A DNA stretch of 64,000 nucleotides from Mycobacterium attenuatum. Lineage in GTDB: Bacteria; Actinomycetota; Actinomycetes; Mycobacteriales; Mycobacteriaceae. The stretch spans positions 1 through 64,000 of the forward strand of contig NZ_UPHT01000092.1 of NCBI RefSeq assembly GCF_900566085.1. Reading direction: 5' to 3'. Below, piece after piece: positions 8,411 through 15,852 of the stretch (its first letter is position 1; each line of letters starts with the position of its first letter). Both the position numbers and the translations under genes were made by a program. The notes beneath the pieces were generated by a model. The model did not search any database. It worked only from the letters and a program-made list of their open reading frames with translations, and had not been told where the DNA came from.

Positions 8411-8438
8411 CGAATGATAGCCGATCGGCTATCATTCG
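8411..8438 (+). promoter_or_regulatory. 28-bp perfect palindrome, operator of the XRE/NTase module
   Basis: Each arm reads CGAATGATAGCCGA and its exact complement, with no spacer and no mismatch. The right arm contains TATCAT at 8430-8435, well placed as the -10 box for a transcript starting at the ATG at 8442. A protein bound here would block RNA polymerase. The adjacent XRE protein is the obvious candidate ligand, giving autorepression. The palindrome itself is read directly; the role is inferred. Confidence 0.75.
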
Positions 8439-8441
8439 ATT

Positions 8442-8795
8442 ATGGCAACGATGGGAACCGCGACAGCCGGCCAAGTGGAACGGCTCGCGGGCAATCTGCT
8501 ACGAATCGCCCGTGCGCGGGTGGGTATGTCACAGCGAGAGCTCGCTGAAGCTGCAAACGTGCCCCAGTCAACGGTTGCACGTATCGAGTCAGGGGCCCGG
8601 CAGCCGTCGCTACCGGTGCTAGCGCGAATCCTGGCCGCCGTCGATTTGGAGTTGCGGATCAATCTCGACACGTACGATCCGCACGATGATGTCCTTGAAT
8701 TGCACAACGCGCGATTGGATCCGGCAGAGCGCGCTGCTCGCCAGCACGTGCAAGACGCGCTCACCTCGAAGCTGCGCCCGATTCCTATGCCATGA
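8442..8795 (+). CDS. XRE-family antitoxin/transcriptional regulator
   Basis: A 117-residue protein with a helix-turn-helix of the XRE type at about residues 15-70 (GNLLRIARARVGMSQRELAEAANVPQSTVARIESGARQPSLPVLARILAA). The rest (DLELRINLDTYDPHDDVLELHNARLDPAERAARQ) is acidic and probably contacts the partner. The ATG lies 3 bp after a 28-bp palindrome and about 6 bp after a -10 box, so the message is probably leaderless. Its stop overlaps the ATG of the nucleotidyltransferase gene (ATGA). By layout it is the antitoxin of an XRE/NTase pair. Confidence 0.75.
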   Translation: MATMGTATAGQVERLAGNLLRIARARVGMSQRELAEAANVPQSTVARIESGARQPSLPVLARILAAVDLELRINLDTYDPHDDVLELHNARLDPAERAARQHVQDALTSKLRPIPMP

Positions 8796-9304
8796 CCGCC
8801 GACGATGCCTTCGATCCGCGCCGAATCATTGAGGTGCTGAACCAGCACAACGTGGAGTACGTACTTGTCGGGGGATACGCCGCTCGACTGTACGGGGCGC
8901 GCAGGCCAACGTACGACATTGATATCGCGCCGTCGATGGAGCTGGACAATTTGCAGCGCCTCTCCGCGGCGCTGCGTGAACTCGGCGCGGGGATCCGCGT
9001 CGACGATCTACCGGATGGGCTGCCATTCGACTGCTCCGGCGAATCTCTACGAGGCATGCGGATGCTGAATCTGCGCACACCGGTCGGTGATCTCGATCTG
9101 ACGTTTGCACCGGCGGGATATCCCGACGGCTATCACGGTTTGCTGCCTGGAGTCCAAGAGCGTGTGATTGACAGCGTCAGAGTCAAGGTGGCCGCATTGG
9201 ATGACGTGATCGCGTCAAAAACTGCGGCGGCGCGGCCCAAGGATCTCGATGCGCTACCGGAATTGATCGACCTCGCCAGGCGTGATCGGAAAGACAAGTC
9301 CTAG
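8792..9304 (+). CDS. Nucleotidyltransferase-fold toxin candidate
   Basis: A 170-residue protein with the minimal nucleotidyltransferase motif YVLVGGYAARLYGARRPTYDIDI: GG, then R-x-T-x-D-x-D, the metal-binding Asp pair. A third acidic position, DLDLTF, follows near residue 98. Related proteins act in type IV or MenAT-like toxin-antitoxin pairs, where they add nucleotides to tRNA or proteins. The length is that of a single NTase domain without the C-terminal AbiEii helical part. It is translationally coupled to the upstream XRE gene. Toxin activity is inferred from context. Confidence 0.65.
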   Translation: MTADDAFDPRRIIEVLNQHNVEYVLVGGYAARLYGARRPTYDIDIAPSMELDNLQRLSAALRELGAGIRVDDLPDGLPFDCSGESLRGMRMLNLRTPVGDLDLTFAPAGYPDGYHGLLPGVQERVIDSVRVKVAALDDVIASKTAAARPKDLDALPELIDLARRDRKDKS

Positions 9305-9372
9305 GTCGTCTCATTTGATAAATCATTGAATCATCTAATGAATCACTATCACATCGGTGCTGGTAGGTCCAT

Positions 9373-9556
9373 CGTGAAACGAAGGTTCGTCAGCGCGTGT
9401 CGCAGCAACCACGCCGGAAGGGGTTCGTGCAGACTCGACCGAATCGACCATAAACCGTTGACGTTCAGGCGAATTGACCAAGTCGACCCAATGAGGCGGG
9501 TGAGGGTCACTCAGAACGTCCGTGATTCATCTGATGAAAACCGAGTACAGTACTTG
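9373..9556 (+). repeat. Composite repeat unit A2-R6
   Basis: It is the second copy of the unit also seen at 6790-6995: CGTGAAACGAAG, CGTCAGCGCGTGTCGC, TAAACCGTTG, AGGCGAATTGACCAA, then the palindrome TTCATC-T-GATGAA at 9525-9537. After the palindrome only fragments of the standard repeat are left (GAGTACAGTACTTG). Confidence 0.5.
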
Positions 9557-10130
9557 ACATAATGTCGCTTATCGGCAGAACTGAGACAAGTTGCATTAGA
9601 CGAAAAGACTCGCATCCCTTGACGATTGGATGAGTTCTCAGTAGACCTGCGCCGGTGCGACCAGCCGATGCAACCCGCTGCTAGCACGCAACATCGTCGC
9701 CGAGAAAAGGATGCAAGGCCCCTGCATGCGGCCCCGGACACCGTCTGGTTCTCGCCGAATCCGGTGCGCGTCGGCCGTGCCCGCCTGCGTGGCCTGCCCG
9801 CGGAGGTTCGCCCCCTCTCCCCGCAAAGCTTGCAATACGTCACTGTGACGAATTGCCTTCGGAAGGCATGGCTTTCTGACCAATGCATTGAATAGGCCAT
9901 TAGGTCCGCAACGGACCCGAAGATGCCCGCTGGCCGGCTCTATGGGCGGGCTGGCGACATGGCTGATGAGCTTCCCGGGTTTACTGCACAGGTCTGCGTC
10001 GCGATGACGTCGCGCTGCTATTGCGCACAGAAGGTATCGCCTAAGCGCCCGTAGCCAATCGGGGGTAAATTGACGCGACCCGTCTTATGTGATTGGCCAC
10101 TGTGTGGCGCGAGTTCCTGTGCATCCGGCT

Positions 10131-10262
10131 CAGTTTTCTTCGTCGCCAATGGCGATCGAATCTGCACCGTTGCCGACGGTGAGCAGCGGGGCGGTCATGC
10201 CGCGGCGGCGGCAATCATGCAGCAGATCGGGCCACTGCGGGGTGGACTCCCGATATTCATCG
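10131..10262 (-). mobile_element. Relic of an IS256/mutator-family transposase
   Basis: The minus strand reads DEYRESTPQWPDLLHDC, RRRGMTAPLLTVGNGADS in one frame. This resembles the core of mycobacterial mutator-type transposases, where a Trp-containing helix is followed by RRGM.APVLAVGDGA, the loop with a catalytic Asp (here GNGA, so the Asp is replaced by Asn). The frame is closed by stops on both sides after about 44 codons. It is a dead fragment with no visible terminal repeats. Confidence 0.5.
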
Positions 10263-10395
10263 GTCCTGAGTCAGGACTTGATGTTGTGGACGATCCTTCG
10301 GATCATGGCGGCGCGCATCCGGACCGCGGTGTTGAAATATGGTTTGCGCGATCTAACAGGTTGCCTTTGACGTCGCGAGTGACGTAACCGCTGCG

Positions 10396-11121
10396 TCAGC
10401 GGGCAGCGAACTCTTGGAAACAGGCTTCGGCAAAGGCCAACATCGACGGGAACTCCCAGTCCGGCCTGACCGAGGTGTCGGGGCCGGGGGTGGCGCCCCA
10501 CCCTGGCCGGTCGTGACGGCGGTTGATCCAGACTGTCGCAAGCCCGGCGGCTTTAGCCGGGACGTGGTCATGGAACAGGCTCTGCGCAACGTGCAGCAGC
10601 TTGTCGCTGCCAACGCCGCGTTGAGCGGCACAGGCGAGCAGCGCTTCGAAGTTCCGCGCCGACGGTTTGTATGAGCCGACATCTTCTGCGGTGATGATTT
10701 CGGTGAACGACACACCGAGGCGCTGATTGCTGCCCGCGAAGGACACGCGGTCAACGTTGGATAAGACGAACAACTTGTAGTGTTCGGCCAACGATGCCAG
10801 CGCCTCCTGGGAGTCGGGGAATGCCGGCCAGTCGGGAACCGACGCCGCAAGTTGCCCTGCCTCTGCCCGGTCTACCGGCACGCCGAGATCTTGCCCGACC
10901 GCCATCATGGTTCGCGCCACGATGTCGGGGTACGGGGCAGTCGGATTCTGCGCCTCCATTCGTGTTTCGTGCTCGCCGTAGATGGTCAGCAATCGTTCGT
11001 CGTCGATGTCACTGCGGTGGCTGCGCGCCCATGGCCCCAGCACGGCGGAGATGCCCTTCTCCCAGTCGATAAGCGTCCCATAGCAGTCGAAGCTCAACGC
11101 CTGAAATCCGGACAACATCAT
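10396..11121 (-). CDS. HAD-superfamily hydrolase, 2-haloacid dehalogenase type
   Basis: A 241-residue protein with HAD motif I FDCYGTLIDWEKG (nucleophile Asp 12), motif II FVLSNVDR, motif III Lys in SYKPSARNFE and a motif IV region with the HVAQSLFHDHVPA stretch typical of type II haloacid dehalogenases. Those enzymes remove halogen from 2-haloacids through an aspartyl ester, but many members have other substrates. Two in-frame ATGs (11121 and 11118) follow AAGGGGAAG; I list the longer form. It stands alone on the minus strand, with a SnoaL-like gene further upstream on the same strand. Confidence 0.75.
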   Translation of the reverse strand: MMLSGFQALSFDCYGTLIDWEKGISAVLGPWARSHRSDIDDERLLTIYGEHETRMEAQNPTAPYPDIVARTMMAVGQDLGVPVDRAEAGQLAASVPDWPAFPDSQEALASLAEHYKLFVLSNVDRVSFAGSNQRLGVSFTEIITAEDVGSYKPSARNFEALLACAAQRGVGSDKLLHVAQSLFHDHVPAKAAGLATVWINRRHDRPGWGATPGPDTSVRPDWEFPSMLAFAEACFQEFAAR

Positions 11122-11472
11122 TGCACTTCCCCTTGATCCGTTGCGGCGTTCGCGCAGTCTCGCAAATCAGTCAGAATACCTGTGACGCCGGATGATTCGT
11201 TGATACTAGGCGCTCAATGAACAAGTGCGGCGTCAGGAACCGCCAGCCCTTCGCGGCCGCGTCGTCGTCCCAGCGCGGTCGTATTGATAGCCGCAGAGAT
11301 CTTCGCACGATTCACACCTGTTCGATTGTGCTATCACGACTTTCATGGACATACTCCGACAGATCTCCGAACCGCAACGGCAACCGCTCCCCCTGCCCGC
11401 GCAATTCACGAGCATACATCACGTCATCGTGACGGAATATGCGCTCGATTCCATCTCACTACTACGACTTGG
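11122..11472. other. Intergenic stretch with no supported gene
   Basis: A 43-codon plus-strand frame (from 11345, starting MDILRQISEPQ) is open but lacks a ribosome-binding site and any recognisable feature. It was not called. The minus-strand promoter of the HAD gene should lie near 11130-11200. Confidence 0.4.
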
Positions 11473-11850
11473 CTAACTTCCTTGTGGCCGTTGACTGTCC
11501 GGGCATAAGTAGGTCGCGTGACCTTCTCGGACGAGGTCACCATCGAAAATCAACACTTCGTTGACGAGCGGGCCGCGCTGGTTTCGGTAATTGACGACGA
11601 TCGTCTCAATTCCTAGATAGACGGCTTCCACCTCAAAAAGCAGGTCAGGCAGACGCTCAAGGCCGATGGACCAGTATTCGCGCAACCCGTGCTTGCCGTG
11701 GATGACGCCGCAGCTATCGGGCAGCCACTCCGCGGCGAATGGCGAGGTGAAAACGATGTCTTCGTGGAAGAAGGCAAGGACCGCATCGAGATCCCGAGCA
11801 TTCCACGCCGCAGCCCACCGTCTGCAAAAATCGGCCGGATCAGGTGGCAT
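11473..11850 (-). CDS. SnoaL/NTF2-like domain protein
   Basis: A 125-residue single-domain protein of the SnoaL-like (NTF2 fold) superfamily. The N-terminus (CRRWAAAWNARDLDAVLAFFHEDIVFTSPF) is the usual helix-turn-Asp pattern, followed by a substrate-pocket region (YWSIGLERLPDLLFEVEAVYLG) and the last strands (VVNYRNQRGPLVNEVLIFDGDLVREGHATYL). Members are cyclases, isomerases or small-ligand binders; the substrate is unknown. No operon partner is visible. Confidence 0.75.
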   Translation of the reverse strand: MPPDPADFCRRWAAAWNARDLDAVLAFFHEDIVFTSPFAAEWLPDSCGVIHGKHGLREYWSIGLERLPDLLFEVEAVYLGIETIVVNYRNQRGPLVNEVLIFDGDLVREGHATYLCPDSQRPQGS

Positions 11851-12262
11851 CCATTGATGCTAACTGCCCGCGTTCGACGCACCGCCTAATCAGCCGTTAG
11901 GATGCAATGTCCCGAAGTGCGGCGCCCAAAATGCAAGCGTAACAGAGCAATTGCGTCATGCACTCACAGCCGCGTGACATCACCGATCGTGCAGGCTCGC
12001 TCCGGCTCGCGAGATCGCCTGAGGACCCACGTGCACTCCACTGTCGGGCCTGGCCCAATGACTTCGATCGCGCCTGGCCGATGCCGACCGTGGTCATGAA
12101 CCTCGTGCGCCCGAAATCTCGCTACGTTAGCACATCGTATATGTTTACGCATCATATTTGATAATATATCGAATACAGCTACAGATCGGATTTGTACTTG
12201 TATCGTGGCGATGACGGCCTCATCGGGGGGCTGCGAGATCGGGCGAGGAAGGTAAGCGAGCA
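11851..12262. other. Promoter region of the PPE gene
   Basis: No gene is supported in these 410 bp. The part at 12120-12200 is strongly AT-rich for this genome (ATATGTTTACGCATCATATT, GATAATATATCGAATAC) and likely carries the PPE promoter. The ribosome-binding site GAGGAAGG lies at 12244-12251, 11 bp before the ATG. Confidence 0.5.
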
Positions 12263-13618
12263 ATGAACTTCTCGGTGCTGCCACCAGAGATCAACTCCGC
12301 ACGGATGTTCTCGGGCGCCGGCTCGGCGCCAATGTTGGAGGCTGCTGCAGCCTGGAATACGTTGGCATCCGAGCTCGATTCGGCGGCAGAGTCGTTTTCC
12401 TTGATGACCTCGGGCCTGGCGGCCGAGGCATGGCAGGGTCCGGCGTCCACGGCGATGCTGGCCGCCGCCGCGCCGTATGCAGGCTGGTTGAGAACAGCGG
12501 CGTCCCAGGCCGTGGGGGCCTGTGCACAGGCCCAAGCCGTCGCGGGCGCGTTCGAGTCGGCGCTAGCAGCCACGGTCCACCCCGCGGCGGTAATGGCCAA
12601 TCGTTCCGACTTAGTGTCCCTGGTGTTGTCGAACCTCTTCGGTCAGAACGCGCCAGCCATCGCGGCCGCCGAGAGCGTCTACGAAGAAATGTGGGCGCAG
12701 GACGTGACCGCGATGGTGGGCTATCACGCAGGAGCGGCGGCCGCTGTTGCCCAGTTGGTCTCGCCCGCGCAAGCACTACAGAATCTGCCCAACTTCGGCT
12801 ACGGCAACACCGGCCAAGGCAACATCGGCTTTTTCAACGACGGCACCCTCAACGTCGGCATCGCCAACCTCAGCCCCCACTTCACCCCCACCGACCCCAT
12901 CACCACCTTCGGCGGCGTCGGCCTGGCCAACACCGGCACCGAAAACCTCGGCGCCTACAACAGCGGCACCCAAAACGTCGGCGCCTGGAACCACGGCATG
13001 CTCAACCTCGGCATCGCCAACACCGGCACCGCCAACAGCGGCCTACCCCTGAGCCTGCTGCAAACCCTGGGCATCGCCAACCACGGCACCTACAACCAAG
13101 GCCTGCTCAACACCGGCAACCACAACATCGGCATCGCCCTGACCGGCGACCACCTCATCGGCATCGGCCCCCTGCACATCAGCGACACCGCCCTACCCGC
13201 CGCCGCAACCACCCTGCCCAACTTCGGCTACGGCAACACCGGCCAAGGCAACATCGGCTTTTTCAACGACGGCACCCTCAACGTCGGCATCGCCAACCTC
13301 AGCCCCCACTTCACCCCCACCGACCCCATCACCACCTTCGGCGGCGTCGGCCTGGCCAACACCGGCACCGAAAACCTCGGCGCCTACAACAGCGGCACCC
13401 AAAACGTCGGCGCCTGGAACCACGGCATGCTCAACCTCGGCATCGCCAACACCGGCACCGCCAACAGCGGCCTACCCCTGAGCCTGCTGCAAACCCTGGG
13501 CATCGCCAACCACGGCACCTACAACCAAGGCCTGCTCAACACCGGCAACCACAACATCGGCATCGCCCTGACCGGCGACCACCTCATCGGCATCGGCCCC
13601 CTCCACCTACACAGGTAG
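12263..13618 (+). CDS. PPE family protein, MPTR subfamily
   Basis: A 451-residue PPE protein of the kind secreted or surface-exposed in slow-growing mycobacteria through ESX-5. The N-terminal helical PPE domain covers about residues 1-175, with Pro-Pro-Glu at 7-9 and a W-x-G turn (AEAWQGPAS) at 57-59. From residue 175 the protein is made of NxGxxNxG pentapeptide-like units ([23 protein letters not shown]), the MPTR hallmark. The repeat region is a duplicated block of period 429 bp (143 codons), so the protein has two nearly identical halves. It ends abruptly with LHLHR. MPTR PPE proteins are often longer. No PE partner lies upstream. Confidence 0.93.
   Translation: MNFSVLPPEINSARMFSGAGSAPMLEAAAAWNTLASELDSAAESFSLMTSGLAAEAWQGPASTAMLAAAAPYAGWLRTAASQAVGACAQAQAVAGAFESALAATVHPAAVMANRSDLVSLVLSNLFGQNAPAIAAAESVYEEMWAQDVTAMVGYHAGAAAAVAQLVSPAQALQNLPNFGYGNTGQGNIGFFNDGTLNVGIANLSPHFTPTDPITTFGGVGLANTGTENLGAYNSGTQNVGAWNHGMLNLGIANTGTANSGLPLSLLQTLGIANHGTYNQGLLNTGNHNIGIALTGDHLIGIGPLHISDTALPAAATTLPNFGYGNTGQGNIGFFNDGTLNVGIANLSPHFTPTDPITTFGGVGLANTGTENLGAYNSGTQNVGAWNHGMLNLGIANTGTANSGLPLSLLQTLGIANHGTYNQGLLNTGNHNIGIALTGDHLIGIGPLHLHR
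12785..13602 (+). repeat. 429-bp-period tandem duplication inside the PPE gene
   Basis: Bases 12785-13173 and 13214-13602 are identical by eye over 389 bp, including all third codon positions. They are separated by 40 bp ([12 protein letters not shown] region) and then diverge at CCCCT-G versus CCCCT-C. Identity at silent sites means the duplication is recent or kept uniform by gene conversion. Confidence 0.9.
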
Positions 13619-13838
13619 ATACGGCTCAGAGCTGTCGCCTCAATGCGTTAGCAACGATGCCGCGCGCGGAATGCGATGCCGCAACCGTCGCCCGACAATC
13701 GAAACCGCTTGGCCTGTCGGGCGCCTCGGCGGAGGCCTATGGTCTCGGTGGTTCCCGATGTGGGAGTTGCCCATGCACAGCTCCGAGTTTCAGAGTGGTT
13801 CTGGGGCGCCCACCGCGTCGGAATGGCTCGTCACGTAT

Positions 13839-13858
13839 CCGATGTGGCAATGTATCGG
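13839..13858 (+). promoter_or_regulatory. Possible operator of the downstream TetR gene
   Basis: CCGAT and ATCGG flank 10 bp, about 30 bp before the TetR start. A related string (TATCCGATGAGATTGTG) occurs just after the TetR gene at about 14557. It may be the autoregulatory site; the arms are short. Confidence 0.3.
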
Positions 13859-13888
13859 TTTACACCACCCATTCGGAGGCGAGTACCG

Positions 13889-14500
13889 ATGCCGTCAACG
13901 ACCACCAGCGCCAAGCCCGTACGGGTCACCAAACGCCGCGCCGAGACCCGCGGCCGCCTCATTGAGGCGGCATTCCGGGTGTTCGCCGACAAGGGATACG
14001 GACACGTGACCATCGAGGACGTGTGCGAGGCCGCCGGATACACCCGAGGCGCGTTCTACTCCCAATTCGACAGCCTCGAGGAACTGTTCTTTCTCCTCTA
14101 CGACCAATGGGCGGCCCGCACCGCCGAGCAAGTCCACGCCGCGATGGAAGGCAGCGAACCCGTCACCGACCTGCCCAGCGTGGTCGAACGCATCGTGGAT
14201 ACCCTGCTGTTCGAACGCGACTGGCTGCTCATCAAAATCGATTTTCTGCTGCACGCTGCCCGCCATCCCGACCTCGCCCACCGCTGGGAGCGCCACCGCG
14301 CGCAATTGCGCAAGGTGATCGAAGAGCGGCTGATTGCCAGCGGCATCGAATTCAACCAGTCCCTCAACACCGTCGCCGACACGGCCCGGGCAATCGTCGC
14401 GGTATACGACGGCGTCAGTATCCAGCTTCTGCTCGACAGCGATCAGACCGCCGCACGCGCCTGGCTCACCCAACTACTCAACGTGGTCCTGAGTCGCTGA
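13889..14500 (+). CDS. TetR/AcrR family regulator
   Basis: A 203-residue regulator. The N-terminal helix-turn-helix is typical: RRAETRGRLIEAAFRVFADKG, then VTIEDVCEAAGYTRGAFYSQFDSLEELFF. The C-terminal ligand domain is not assignable to a ligand. The ATG at 13889 follows GGAGGCGAG at 13875-13883; longer frames further upstream lack a start signal. Its neighbours are the PPE gene and, convergently, an alpha/beta hydrolase, so it may control the lipid-type genes after 14.6 kb or a distant target. Confidence 0.85.
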   Translation: MPSTTTSAKPVRVTKRRAETRGRLIEAAFRVFADKGYGHVTIEDVCEAAGYTRGAFYSQFDSLEELFFLLYDQWAARTAEQVHAAMEGSEPVTDLPSVVERIVDTLLFERDWLLIKIDFLLHAARHPDLAHRWERHRAQLRKVIEERLIASGIEFNQSLNTVADTARAIVAVYDGVSIQLLLDSDQTAARAWLTQLLNVVLSR

Positions 14501-14622
14501 GCCAGAGGACGTTTGCAACGGTGCCGAAGGCAGATGCGGCGCCAAATGGCTCTGCATATCCGATGAGATTGTGACGCAAGGCTTCTGAGATTCAGAGCGT
14601 GGCAGACATCAAGCGGAGCGCA

Positions 14623-15525
14623 TCAGTGCGCGCGCAGACGCTCGACGATAACTTCCCGCGCGGCACGGCCTTCCGGGATCGGCATCAGCGGGTAGACATG
14701 CAACAAACCAGGTCGCTCGTAATAGTCAACGTCCACACCGGCCGCGGTGGCCTTCTGGACCAGCGCGCGCGCGTCAGGGTTGAGGATGTCGCGCGTTCCG
14801 CTGAAAACAGTCAGCGGGCCAAGACCGGCCAGATCCGCCGCCAGCGGACTGACGCGCGGATCGAACGGGACGAGATCGCCACGCCAACACTCCCCGAACA
14901 CCGACAGCGCTTCGCGCGCCAGCCAAGGATCGGTCAACGCGACCGAGTTGATCATCGGGTTGCTCAACGATATGTCCAGGGCCGGCGAGATCAACACCGT
15001 CTGGGGCAGCACCACGCCCTGGTCGTCACGCAGCGACAACGCCGCCGATAAAGCGATTTGACCGCCCGCAGAGTCGCCGGCCAAGCACACGCCGTGCTCG
15101 GTCGAGATGTTCTCAGCCGCCAGTTGGGCGACCACGGGCACGACATCGGCAGCCCTACCAAACGGAATCAACGGATAGATCGGTACGACAACTTTCACGC
15201 GCGCCCCGGCGGCGATGTAAGTCACCAATCGCCATTGGTGTGAGTTGATTTCGTTGACCCACGCACCGCCATGGAGGTAGACGACGGTGTGCGTGTACGC
15301 GTCGTTCTTGGGCACCACGGAATAAATGGGCCAGCCGGATCGACGTGCTACCTCGACCGTCACGTCGGAACGCAGCCGCGCCGGCGGTCCGTACGGCGAC
15401 GGACGCAGTGCGCGGGCCGTGATGTGTTTGCGGGCATCAGCGGCGGTGGTGTACTGGCGGGTCTTGCCCGTGACGCGAAGCATTGCGGGCATGGTTCGGC
15501 TTGCCCAGCTGGGCCCAGCTGTCAC
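14623..15525 (-). CDS. Alpha/beta hydrolase, hormone-sensitive lipase family esterase
   Basis: A 300-residue esterase of the HSL (LipH/LipR-like) group. The oxyanion motif YLHGGAW is at about residue 83, the nucleophile lies in GDSAGG (Ser 152), and the acid and His sit near SGTRDILNPD and LHVYPL. The substrate would be a short or medium acyl ester. The GTG start at 15525 follows AAAGGAACG. It is divergent from the FAD oxidoreductase/thioesterase pair, which suggests a common role in modifying or recycling an acylated product. Confidence 0.8.
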   Translation of the reverse strand: MTAGPSWASRTMPAMLRVTGKTRQYTTAADARKHITARALRPSPYGPPARLRSDVTVEVARRSGWPIYSVVPKNDAYTHTVVYLHGGAWVNEINSHQWRLVTYIAAGARVKVVVPIYPLIPFGRAADVVPVVAQLAAENISTEHGVCLAGDSAGGQIALSAALSLRDDQGVVLPQTVLISPALDISLSNPMINSVALTDPWLAREALSVFGECWRGDLVPFDPRVSPLAADLAGLGPLTVFSGTRDILNPDARALVQKATAAGVDVDYYERPGLLHVYPLMPIPEGRAAREVIVERLRAH

Positions 15526-15852
15526 GGCTCGTTCCTTTCGCTGATCTCAAGCAGCGGTGTCCCCTCCGCGCCACCATCCAGTGTGGACGTACACCGCCAT
15601 CTCCGAGTGACTGAAACCTCGCCGCTAGTACCTATCAGACCGTCATACACCGCGATAAGGGGTACGGCCCGCCCCGCATAGCTGGGAGGCAGCCCGGTGC
15701 ATGCACCGCTTACGGCCAATCGCCGATCGGCCGCGGCGGCGGGCTTAGACTCCATTCGGCCCTGTTACAGCAACACAGATCGTTCCGCGACGGCGCGAAC
15801 CGGCTCGCTTACCGCTAACGATCGTGCTATCCCAATGGTCGAAGGAGTGCCC
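15526..15852. other. Divergent promoter region
   Basis: About 330 bp between the divergent esterase and FAD oxidoreductase genes. The plus-strand ribosome-binding site GAAGGAG is at 15841-15847. I recognised no strong palindrome. Confidence 0.45.

Larger units (their letters stand above)
9305..10395. other. About 1.1 kb without an intact gene
   Basis: It holds an AT-rich patch just after the NTase gene (9310-9350, with GAATCATCTAATGAATC, which resembles the repeat palindrome), the composite repeat unit ending in R6 and a transposase relic on the minus strand (10131-10262). Nothing else could be supported. Confidence 0.55.

Noticed and set aside
386..9556. CRISPR-like array
   Set aside because: The repeats are hundreds to thousands of bases apart, with no regular spacers and no cas genes.
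11180..11210. ATGATTCGTTGAT near 11190 as another repeat copy
   Set aside because: The palindrome is incomplete and no centre or direct repeats follow.
12130..12180. Weak likeness of the AT-rich segment before the PPE gene to the dispersed repeat
   Set aside because: Only short words such as CATATT and CGAATAC agree, without the palindrome or the centre.
12785..13602. CRISPR or tandem RNA repeat
   Set aside because: It is in frame inside a PPE gene with a 429-bp period, so it is a coding duplication.
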